From NCBI GenBank assembly GCA_900696455.1, contig CAADGB010000048.1:1-53384 (forward strand): a stretch of DNA of 53,384 nt, given 5' to 3'. The DNA is from an uncultured delta proteobacterium. GTDB taxonomy: Bacteria > Myxococcota_A > Polyangia > Haliangiales > Haliangiaceae. Made by a program: the position numbers and the translations under genes. The stretch's first letter is position 1. The number at the start of each line of letters is the position of its first letter. A model generated the notes under the pieces. The model searched no databases and was not told where the DNA came from. It saw only the letters and a list, made by a program, of their open reading frames with translations. Positions 47,059 to 53,384 of this stretch are shown here, piece by piece.

Positions 47059-48420
47059 ATGCCCTTCCTGTTCCTGCGGCCGCGGCGCCCCGGCGCCGCC
47101 GTCACGCCGAACGAGCCTCGCCTGGCCGAGCGGCTGTGCCCGTACCGGGGCCCGCTCGGCCGCCACCACCTCGCCGGCGGCGCGCTCTGGCTGTCGCCCC
47201 TGGCCGGCGCCACGGCGCGCGGCTTCGAGCTCCCGGCCGGCACCCGGCGACCGCCGCACGCGGCCTGGCTCGCCGTCGACGCCGACGACGGCGGCCTCCG
47301 CTTCCAGACCGATCCGCTGGGCACGTTCCCGCTGTGGGTGGCCGAGACCGACGAGCTGATCGCGGTCACCGCCGAGGTCAAGAGCCTGACCGCGCTCCCC
47401 GGGCTCGACGTCGGCTTCCAGGCCGAGCGCTGGCCCGCCGCCCGCAAGCGGCCGCCCGACTACTCGCCGTACGCCCGGGTCGCGCGGGTCCGGCCCGGCG
47501 CCGTCCTCCACCTCGACGCCGACGGCGGCCGGCGGATCGAGGGCGGCTCGCCCCTCGTCTACCGACCCGACGCCATGCTCACCGCCGCCGCCGAGCAGGC
47601 CGAGGCCCTCGACGCGGCGCTGGACGCCGCCGCGCGGACCATGGCCGCCACCGGGCCGGGCTGGGGCGCGCTGCTGTCGGGCGGCATCGACTCCTCGACC
47701 GCGACCGCGCTGCTCGCCCGCCACGATCCCACGCTCCGCACCTACACCCTGGGCACCGAGCACGGCGACGAGTACGCCGACGCCGAGGCGCTGGCCAGCC
47801 ACCTCGGCACCCGCCACCGCCGCGTCTTCGCCACCGCCGCGCAGGCGCGCGCCCACTTCGACCGCGCCGTCTTCTGCAACGAGACCGTCGACGGCCTGAC
47901 CGCCGAGACCCTGGCCCAGCTCGGCCTCCTGGTCGCGGCCGCGGCCCAGGACGTCCGCAAGGTCGTCACCGGCTACGGCGCCGACCTCCTCTTCGGCTCG
48001 ATGCTGCGCCACGACCTGTACATGCAGGTCACCGGCGTCGACGACCTGCAGTCGCTGATCGAGCGCACCGCCTGGAGCGGCGAGTTCGCGCCGTTCTACG
48101 CCTGGTCGCTCGGCGTCGAGGTCCACCACCTGTTCTGGGATCCGGCGGTGATGAACACCGCGTTCCGCATCCCGCCCGCGGCCAGCTTCGACGGCGGCCA
48201 CGAGAAGCTCGTCCTCCGCCACCTCGCCGTCGACCGCGGCCACCTCCTGGCCGAGCACGCCTTCCGCCGGAAGACCGCGCTCACCGACGGCACCCAGTTC
48301 AACCGCGTCCTGTCCACCGCCCTGGGCCTCGCCGATCGCCACGCCTACCCCGGCAAGGACGCCGCCGCCGTCGCCGCCCTGCGCCGCATCCTCGCCGGCT
48401 CCGGACCGGAGTCCTCGTGA
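47059..48420 (+). CDS. CarA-like beta-lactam (carbapenam) synthetase
   Basis: A 453-aa asparagine-synthetase-like protein aligning by eye with CarA. Matches include LSGGIDSSTATALLARH (207-213 is the ATP-binding loop), TYTLGTEHGDE (CarA TYSIGTELSNE), NETVDGLTAE (NEIFDGLSAE), VTGYGADLLFG (LTGYGSDLLFG), RTAWSGEFA (RTRWTGEFA) and RRKTAL. Tyr306, Glu342 and Lys405 are spaced 36 and 63 residues apart; Tyr345, Glu380 and Lys443 of CarA are spaced 35 and 63. The N-terminus (MPFLFL) lacks the Cys2 of true glutaminases, as expected for beta-lactam synthetases. It would adenylate carboxymethylproline and close the beta-lactam. It lies downstream of the main operon, past one opposed gene. Confidence 0.85.
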   Translation: MPFLFLRPRRPGAAVTPNEPRLAERLCPYRGPLGRHHLAGGALWLSPLAGATARGFELPAGTRRPPHAAWLAVDADDGGLRFQTDPLGTFPLWVAETDELIAVTAEVKSLTALPGLDVGFQAERWPAARKRPPDYSPYARVARVRPGAVLHLDADGGRRIEGGSPLVYRPDAMLTAAAEQAEALDAALDAAARTMAATGPGWGALLSGGIDSSTATALLARHDPTLRTYTLGTEHGDEYADAEALASHLGTRHRRVFATAAQARAHFDRAVFCNETVDGLTAETLAQLGLLVAAAAQDVRKVVTGYGADLLFGSMLRHDLYMQVTGVDDLQSLIERTAWSGEFAPFYAWSLGVEVHHLFWDPAVMNTAFRIPPAASFDGGHEKLVLRHLAVDRGHLLAEHAFRRKTALTDGTQFNRVLSTALGLADRHAYPGKDAAAVAALRRILAGSGPESS

Positions 48421-48860
48421 TGCCCCGCCCGCTCGATCGCCCCGGGCGGCCGCGCCGCGCGGCGCGCGCCCGGATCGTCGCCGCGATCGGCCTGACCCTC
48501 GGCGTGACCCCGGCGTGCGGTCCCGCGTCACCGCCAGCCGCGCCGTGCGATCGGCTGGTCGCGAGCCTCGAGCGGTGTGCGACGACACCGCTGCCCGCCG
48601 GCGCCCGGGACAGCGTCGAGCGCTTCTGCCGCCTGTCGCTCCGCTACCAGCCCGCGCCCGACGACCGGCCGGACAACCTCGCCGCCCTCACTCGCGACGC
48701 CCTCCTCGCCTGCGCGGCGGTCGAGCCCTGCCAGGACCTCCACGCCTGCCTCGACCGACACGGCTGCCAGCTCGTCGCCGCCGGTCCGGGCCAGGCGCTC
48801 CAGTTCACCTGCTGGCCGCCGGCTCCCCCCGCGGCACCGCGCCCGCCGCCGTCCCCTTGA
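48420..48860 (+). CDS. small Cys-rich putative lipoprotein
   Basis: A 146-aa protein whose ATG overlaps the CarA-like stop by one base (TGATG). The N-terminus is basic, then hydrophobic, with Cys in GVTPAC-GP as a possible lipidation site. Cys-rich pairs follow (ERCATT, LLACAAVEPC, HACLDRHGC) and a Pro-rich tail. No family recognised. Translational coupling to the beta-lactam synthetase gene makes a periplasmic role in the same pathway possible, such as immunity or binding, but the sequence offers no direct support. Confidence 0.6.
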   Translation: MPRPLDRPGRPRRAARARIVAAIGLTLGVTPACGPASPPAAPCDRLVASLERCATTPLPAGARDSVERFCRLSLRYQPAPDDRPDNLAALTRDALLACAAVEPCQDLHACLDRHGCQLVAAGPGQALQFTCWPPAPPAAPRPPPSP

Positions 48861-48866
48861 CCCGCC

Positions 48867-48880
48867 GCGGGCCGGCCCGC
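48867..48880. terminator. GC-rich palindrome between convergent genes
   Basis: GCGGGCC-GGCCCGC is a perfect 14-base palindrome in the 19-base gap between the Cys-rich lipoprotein gene and a convergent minus-strand gene. A two-way terminator is possible, but there is no loop spacer and no T-run. Confidence 0.25.
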
Positions 48881-49575
48881 TACCAGACGTTCACGGGCCC
48901 CGCCGGCGGCGGCAGCAACTGGTCGCTGCCGAGCCAGCTCGCCAGGAGCTGGGTGGTCGCGAGCAGGCCGGTCACCAGCGCCTGGCGCCGCCGGCGCGCG
49001 CGCACCTCGCCGCCCGGCGGCTCCCGGCGCACGCGGTTGGCGTCGTCGCACAGCTCGCCCATCGCCGGCAGGTAGCCCGGGCGCGCCAGCGCCGCGCGGC
49101 ACCCGTCGACGGCCGCCTTGAGCGCGTCGTCCTGCGCCGGATCGTCGGCGTCGACCATCGCCAGCACCGGCTGGCACCGCCCCCACACGCCGATGGCCGG
49201 GTGGTGGGCCTCGGCGCCGTCGGTCAGCTCCGCCGCCCAGGTCTGGGCGATCGCGGCGCGCAGGGCGGCGAGCCGGCGCCGGTGCTCGTCGAACCACGCC
49301 CGCAGCGAGCCGTCCTCCTCGAGCAGCCTCGCCCACCCGTCGTCGCGGTAGTCGTCGCGCGCGAGGTAGAGCTGCAGCGCCTCGATCCGGGCCAGCCCGG
49401 TCTCCATGTGGGCGAGGTACGCGACCGCGGCCTTCGCGTACGGCGCCTCGCTCGTCGCCAGGAGCGCCGCCAGCTCGCGCCGCGAGGTGTCGCCCGAGAT
49501 GTAGAACTTGAACCGCGGCAGGTGCCCCGGCCAGCGCACCGTCACCGAGCCGTCCGTCGCGCGCACCGCCGGCAC
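48880..49575 (-). CDS. hypothetical protein
   Basis: A 231-aa protein. Residues about 30-60 and 75-130 are helical with a regular heptad-like pattern (TGLARIEALQLYLARDDYRD). CQPVLAMVDADDPAQDD looks like a loop region. The C-terminal 40 residues contain a hydrophobic helix (ALVTGLLATTQLLASWLG). No signal peptide. Family not recognised. Last gene of a four-gene minus-strand run. Confidence 0.55.
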   Translation of the reverse strand: MPAVRATDGSVTVRWPGHLPRFKFYISGDTSRRELAALLATSEAPYAKAAVAYLAHMETGLARIEALQLYLARDDYRDDGWARLLEEDGSLRAWFDEHRRRLAALRAAIAQTWAAELTDGAEAHHPAIGVWGRCQPVLAMVDADDPAQDDALKAAVDGCRAALARPGYLPAMGELCDDANRVRREPPGGEVRARRRRQALVTGLLATTQLLASWLGSDQLLPPPAGPVNVW

Positions 49576-49581
49576 GCCCGG

Positions 49582-49872
49582 CTAGGTGTGCTCGAGGAGC
49601 GCGACGCTCCGCCCGTGGACCTCCGCGACCGCGATCGCCGCCGGCAGCAGGCGGACGAGCGGCGTGGGCGGCGCCGGCTGCGCCCGCGTCGCCTCCCCCG
49701 CCGGCCCGCCGTCCGTCCCCGACCCGACCGGGCCCTCCCCGCTCGGCCGCCGGTCCCCTCGCGCCCCGTCCCGCGACGACATCGCCCTCGTCGCCATCAC
49801 GATCGTGGCCACCGTGATCGCCATGGCCGCGAGGCCGACCACCCGCACCGTCAGGAGCTGCCGCGGCGTCAT
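49582..49872 (-). CDS. small membrane-anchored protein
   Basis: A 96-aa protein from ATG 49872, overlapping the previous stop (ATGA). One transmembrane helix (residues about 6-28: LLTVRVVGLAAMAITVATIVMA) is followed by a Gly/Pro/Arg-rich linker and a short C-terminal hydrophobic region (LVRLLPAAIAVAEVHGRSVALLEHT). Function unknown. Confidence 0.5.
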   Translation of the reverse strand: MTPRQLLTVRVVGLAAMAITVATIVMATRAMSSRDGARGDRRPSGEGPVGSGTDGGPAGEATRAQPAPPTPLVRLLPAAIAVAEVHGRSVALLEHT

Positions 49873-50837
49873 CCGGTCTCCGCCTCCGGCGCGGGCGCCG
49901 GCGCGACCGCGGCGGCCAGCGCCTGGAACACCGGCGACGCGCTCGGCACCGGCGCGAACGCCACGTGCGGCACGACCGCGACCACCTCGGCGTCCGGCGG
50001 CAGGCCGAGCGCCGGCAGCGCCAGCGCCGGCGGCCCCAGCCGCGCGTCGAGGGTCGCGCCGTGGAAGTCCGCCAGCGCCCGCGCCGTCACCGCGACGCCC
50101 TCGACCGCGCCCCGCACCCGCGAGCCGTAGGCGATCCCGGCGGCGCGCGCCGCGAACAGCCCCGACGGCCGCGCGCCATCGACCCACTCGAGCGCCAGCC
50201 CCCAGTCGTCGCCGGCGCGGGCCGCCACCGCCCGCACGTCGTGGGCCGCGGCCGGCGGCGCCAGCCGCACCCGGGTCGGGAACAGCCGCGCCGCGCAGGC
50301 GTCGAGGAGCGCCAGCACGTCCGCCGCCCGCTCCGGCGCGCCGCGCACGCCGCCCGCGCGGAGGTGGGCGCGCGCCCGCGGCTCGTGCGCCGCCCGCCGC
50401 ACCAGCTCCGCCCGCGCCGTCGCCGGGTGGCGCTCGCTCCACGCCGCGAGCAGATCACGATCGCCGGCGCCGCCCCACGGCGTGCGGCCCTCGACCCGCG
50501 TCACCCGCCACACCAGCGCGAAGGCCTCGGCGCCGCCGCAGGCGAGCAGGCACGGCACGACGCACCACGGCTGGTTGTGCAGGACGCCGTCGTCGTCGAG
50601 CCGGGTCGCCAGCCACGGCACGATGCCGTCGCCGTAGCGGGCGTGAAGGTCGACGTTGTGGAAGCCGCGGGGGTGGAACTCCCAGCGCAGGCGGCTCGCC
50701 ACCGCCACCAGCTCGGCGGCGTCCGCCAGCGACAGCAGCGCCGCCCACAGCTCGTCGCCGCGCTCGCGCGTGAAGGCGTCGACCCCGGCGAGGATCGCGC
50801 GCGCCTGCGCCAGCGGCATCGGCCCGGGCTGGCTCAT
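49869..50837 (-). CDS. hypothetical protein
   Basis: A 322-aa soluble protein starting at ATG 50837, with overlaps on both sides (ATGA). Recognisable but unassigned stretches are LRWEFHPRGFHNVDLHARYGD and HNQPWCVVPCLLACGGAEAF in the first half and an Ala/Pro-rich C-terminus. No catalytic motif. It is encoded between the YwqG-like protein and the small membrane protein. Confidence 0.55.
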   Translation of the reverse strand: MSQPGPMPLAQARAILAGVDAFTRERGDELWAALLSLADAAELVAVASRLRWEFHPRGFHNVDLHARYGDGIVPWLATRLDDDGVLHNQPWCVVPCLLACGGAEAFALVWRVTRVEGRTPWGGAGDRDLLAAWSERHPATARAELVRRAAHEPRARAHLRAGGVRGAPERAADVLALLDACAARLFPTRVRLAPPAAAHDVRAVAARAGDDWGLALEWVDGARPSGLFAARAAGIAYGSRVRGAVEGVAVTARALADFHGATLDARLGPPALALPALGLPPDAEVVAVVPHVAFAPVPSASPVFQALAAAVAPAPAPEAETG

Positions 50838-51721
50838 CCCAGGATCGAGTAGACGCGCACCTTCGAGAAGTCGCGCGCGGCCAGCTCGGCCTTGGTCAGG
50901 AGGAAGAACAGCTTCTGGCAGTCGCCGAACTGGAGCTCGGCGGCGTCCTCGGAGTCGACCTGGAGCAGGAGCTGGTCGTCGGTGCCGTGGGCGTGGGCGT
51001 CGACGTAGTCCTGCTCGTCGACGTACCCGAGCAGGAAGTTCTCGTGGTAGGGCGCGCTCGCCCCCGACAGCGCGCGGTGGTGCTCGGCGGTGAAGTCCTG
51101 CCAGAACCCGGTGGGCGGCGCGGTCACGAACGGCGACACCCCGCCCGGCAGCGACGCCGTGCGCGCGAAGCTCAGCGACGCCAGCCCGTGCAGGAACGGC
51201 GCGAGCTGGGTGACGTCGGCGTACTCGCTCTTCCACTCGACCCGCGGCGGCGCCGCCCGCACCAGCGCGTCGTCGGGCCCGTCGTGGTAGAGCACCGCGC
51301 AGCACGCCGCGTCCGCGTCCTGGTCGGAGGTCGTCCACTGGCTGTTGTAGAAGAACAGCAGGCTGCCCTGCCCCGGCAGCCGCTCGTCGGCGCCGGCCGC
51401 GGCCACGTCGGCCAGCCGGAGCTGGGCGATGAACTCCATCGGCACGCCGTCGCGCTCGGGCCAGCTCGCTCCCGGCGGCAGGTCGGGCACGCCGCCGAAC
51501 CGGGACGCCCCGACCGGCAGCGCCGCCAGCGCCGCCTCGTACTTCGCCAGCGCCTCCGGGTCCGTCCCGTCCTCGTCCTCGGCCTGGCGGAAGGTGCCCG
51601 GCCGCCCCGCCAGGGCGGTGGCCGAGATGCGATACGAGGGCTGGAGCAGCGCGGCCACGGCCTCGGCGTGGTCACCGTGGCCAGCGGCCTCGAGGAGGGT
51701 ACGGAGCGCGTCGGGGTTCAT
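50834..51721 (-). CDS. YwqG-like (DUF1963) protein
   Basis: A 295-aa protein matching the DUF1963/YwqG pattern: SRFGGVPDLPPGASWP near residue 75, then PMEFIAQLRLADVA, LPGQGSLLFFYNS, and near the C-terminus LLLQVDSEDAAELQFGDCQKLFFLLTKAELAARDFSKVRV. The biochemical role of the family is not known. The start is ATG 51721. The first gene of a run of four minus-strand genes joined by ATGA overlaps. It diverges from tmRNA. Confidence 0.82.
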   Translation of the reverse strand: MNPDALRTLLEAAGHGDHAEAVAALLQPSYRISATALAGRPGTFRQAEDEDGTDPEALAKYEAALAALPVGASRFGGVPDLPPGASWPERDGVPMEFIAQLRLADVAAAGADERLPGQGSLLFFYNSQWTTSDQDADAACCAVLYHDGPDDALVRAAPPRVEWKSEYADVTQLAPFLHGLASLSFARTASLPGGVSPFVTAPPTGFWQDFTAEHHRALSGASAPYHENFLLGYVDEQDYVDAHAHGTDDQLLLQVDSEDAAELQFGDCQKLFFLLTKAELAARDFSKVRVYSILG

Positions 51722-51821
51722 CAGCCGGTCGAGTCTACCGGGTCCCGCTGTGACCGCGCAGCCGCGGGCCGCGGGCTTGCGCCGCGGCGCCGGGGGGCCG
51801 CCCACGCCCGGCCGCCGCACC

Positions 51822-51850
51822 TTGACCCCCGGTCCCCCCGGCCCCATATT
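51822..51850 (+). promoter_or_regulatory. probable promoter of tmRNA
   Basis: TTGACC (51822-51827) and CATATT (51845-51850) are 17 bases apart, the ideal sigma-70 spacing, about 40 bases before the mature tmRNA 5' end. The precursor leader would be removed by RNase P. CATATT differs from TATAAT, so the -10 is only moderate. Confidence 0.5.
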
Positions 51851-51890
51851 GTCCCACCGGTCCAGCCATGGGCCGGCTGTACTCTGACAA

Positions 51891-52251
<361 letters not shown>

Positions 52252-52286
52252 GCATTGATATTGCTTGCTTTTCGCCTCGTGCTTGC

Positions 52287-52511
52287 ATGAGATTCATGCG
52301 CGCCGTCAGCGCCACCGTCGTCAAAGGCACGGTAGTCACCCGGGCGAAGCTCCCCGAGGGTGCGCGGCTGACCGTCGTCGTGCATGAGGACGACGAGTCG
52401 ATCGTTCTCGACACCGCGGACCAGGCCGAGGTCTCGCGCGGCATCGGCGAGATCAACGCGGGCAACTTCGTCAACGCGGATCGCGCGCGCTCGTTCCTTC
52501 GCCGCAGGTAG
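52287..52511 (+). CDS. antitoxin-like small protein
   Basis: A 74-aa protein. MRAVSATVVKGTVVTRAKLPEG resembles the short antitoxins (AF2212-like type, with a V-x-P-E-x-LPEGT-like pattern) found before ParE/RelE toxins. The acidic middle (VVVHEDDESIVLDT) and C-terminal helix (EVSRGIGEINAGNFVNADRARSFL) fit toxin binding. Either ATG 52287 or ATG 52296 could start it. It is directly followed by the broken toxin gene. It begins 36 bases after tmRNA, in sequence less GC-rich than the rest of the window. Confidence 0.65.
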   Translation: MRFMRAVSATVVKGTVVTRAKLPEGARLTVVVHEDDESIVLDTADQAEVSRGIGEINAGNFVNADRARSFLRRR

Positions 52512-52824
52512 ATGCCGGGCACGTTCGAGATCCGCATCGCCGCGTCGGCGATGCTCTCGATCGAGCGTGCGTCACGGTGGTGGCGGAAGCACCGTCGCGC
52601 TGCGCCGCTCCTCTTCGATCGCGAGCTCAACGGCGGCGCTGGACCTGCTCGAGCTGCATCCCGAGATCGGGACTCGCGCCACGCATTCTCTGCGTGGCGA
52701 GGTACGCGTGGTGGTCCTCCCACGTTCGAGGTACCGCGTCACGTATCAGCTCCACGAGTCCACGCAGCAGGTCTGGATCGTCCAGGTGAGGCACACGAGC
52801 CGGCATCCGACGCGCGGGCGCTGA
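52512..52824 (+). pseudogene. frameshifted ParE/RelE-type toxin
   Basis: ATG 52512 abuts the antitoxin stop. The first 40 residues (FEIRIAASAMLSIERASRWWRKHRRAAPLLFDRELN) match the start of ParE-type toxins. The remainder continues only in the +1 frame (ALDLLELHPEIGTR, then VRVVVLPRSRYRVTYQLHE, VWIVQVRHTSRHPTRGR), as typical for ParE. Removing one G at about 52632 restores a 103-aa protein of normal length. It is either a real inactivating mutation or a sequencing error. If real, the antitoxin is an orphan. Confidence 0.75.
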
Positions 52825-53237
52825 TTGGTTCTGGACTGGACAGGCGCGTCGTCGCGTCAAGGAGGCGCCGCGCCCACGAGTACGGTGTTCCCCGTCGAGA
52901 GGTTGACACTTCCAGGGACTGAGCCGAGCGCAGCGAGGCGGCTCTGGTCCGGATGAGATCGGACGAGCCCGTCTGCGGGCGAGGTCGATCGATCGAAGGA
53001 GAGCCTGGCATCGATTCGATGACAGGCTCTGAGGCGAACGCGACGCGCGAGCCCCGCCCGTGCGCTGGATGGCCTCGCGATCTCGTTGCGAGGACTTCGC
53101 TGCGCGCGGCGCGGCGACGCCAGAGCGCGCTCCCACCCGACACCTCGCCCGGGGGCCGCGCCGGGACCGGGGGTGAGCGCCAGCGGTCGCCTGCCGGCCT
53201 GCTCCGCGCGCCTGGTCCGACATGCGACAGTGCGGGC
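52825..53237. other. gene-free region with serial hairpins
   Basis: About 410 bases without a credible gene. It holds consecutive inverted repeats: 52921-52944 (GAGCCG/CGGCTC), 52947-52964 (GTCCG/CGGAC), 52967-52980 (GCCCG-TCTG-CGGGC), 53001-53029 (GAGCCTG..CATCGA-T-TCGATG..CAGGCTC) and 53073-53093 (CCTCGC/GCGAGG). Also TCGATCGATCGA at 52985-52996. Composition is less GC-rich than elsewhere. Confidence 0.6.
53001..53029. repeat. 29-base near-perfect palindrome
   Basis: GAGCCTG and CAGGCTC flank CATCGA-T-TCGATG, with one G/A mismatch between the two stem halves. It is the strongest hairpin in the gene-free region and could be a terminator, a REP-like element or a protein-binding site. Confidence 0.65.
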
Positions 53238-53384
53238 ATGCCCCCACGGAAGGTCGCGCGCACCCCCGCCGGCGCGCGCAAGCCCGCCGCGAGGCCACCC
53301 GCCGCCACGCGCACGCCCGCCGCGAAGCCACCCGCCGCCACGCGCACGCCCGCCGCGAAGCCACCCGCCGCCACGCGCAGGGCC
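53238..53384 (+). CDS. Ala/Pro/Lys/Arg-rich protein, N-terminal part (runs off window)
   Basis: The frame opens at ATG 53238 and is open to the right edge (49 codons). It reads MPPRKVARTPAGARKPAAR and continues as repeats of RTPAAKPPAAT. Such basic, Ala/Pro-rich repeats resemble histone-H1-like or AlgP-like DNA-binding tails, which in myxobacteria are often attached to other domains. Only the start is visible, so no function is assigned. Confidence 0.5.
   Translation, partial: MPPRKVARTPAGARKPAARPPAATRTPAAKPPAATRTPAAKPPAATRRA
53276..53374. repeat. three 33-bp tandem repeats
   Basis: Units at 53276-53308, 53309-53341 and 53342-53374. The last two are identical and the first differs at two positions. 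They encode the 11-residue repeat R(T/K)PAA(K/R)PPAAT in the partial gene at the window end. Confidence 0.85.

Noticed and set aside
47059-48420. The synthetase as asparagine synthetase B
   Set aside because: No N-terminal Cys2 for glutamine hydrolysis, and the NETVDGLTAE/VTGYGADLLFG/WSGEFA segments match CarA better than AsnB.

Overview
The window comes from a very GC-rich (well over 70% by eye) Gram-negative genome, most likely a myxobacterium of the Haliangium/Kofleria type. This is inferred from the many lipoproteins and Cys-rich secreted proteins with D-G-D-rich motifs, a MYXO-CTERM-like segment, large Ser/Thr kinase fusions, caspase-like proteins, and outer-membrane proteins with choice-of-anchor and thrombospondin type 3 repeats. 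Nothing indicates a phage or plasmid. Genes are tightly packed, with many 4-base ATGA/GTGA overlaps.

Layout. (1) 1-3414, minus: a secreted caspase-like protease, a Cys-rich secreted protein, an ECF sigma factor and its partial zinc-finger anti-sigma factor. (2) 3532-11298: a small membrane protein and a zinc-ribbon protein diverge, across an operator-like repeat array, from a GAF/AAA+ regulator. The regulator is followed by an unknown protein and a small caspase-like (DUF4347/CHAT-type) protein. These converge on a 1376-aa protein with a degenerate caspase-like domain, a kinase, a STAND-type ATPase and a formylglycine-generating-enzyme-like domain. (3) 11448-25728: mostly housekeeping genes (dinB, a HemJ-like gene, a DHH phosphoesterase, a prepilin peptidase, proB-proA-rsfS-rlmH, smpB, comF) mixed with lipoproteins. 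(4) 25790-31738: one 1982-aa surface/OmpA fusion. (5) 31915-37325: an unknown 794-aa protein, then a LolA-like protein and a porin-like protein.

(6) 37481-48420 is the most interesting part. It holds homologues of all three core carbapenem enzymes: a CarB-like carboxymethylproline synthase, a CarC-like Fe/2-oxoglutarate oxygenase and a CarA-like beta-lactam synthetase. Between them lie an acyl carrier protein, a left-handed beta-helix protein, a crotonyl-CoA carboxylase/reductase homologue that keeps the CO2-binding residues, an acyl-CoA ligase and a MacB/FtsX-type exporter. I read this as a carbapenem-like gene cluster in which reductive carboxylation may make an alkylmalonyl-CoA for CarB. 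That would place the C6 side chain during ring assembly. The gene identities rest on by-eye comparison with remembered Car and Ccr sequences. The pathway is a hypothesis.

(7) 48420-51721: a Cys-rich lipoprotein and four minus-strand genes of mostly unknown role. (8) 51891-52251: tmRNA (ssrA), whose partner smpB is also in the window. It is followed by an antitoxin-like gene, a frameshifted ParE/RelE-type toxin, and about 400 bases without a gene that hold a run of hairpins. (9) The window ends inside a gene with 33-bp repeats encoding an Ala/Pro/Lys-rich, histone-tail-like N-terminus.
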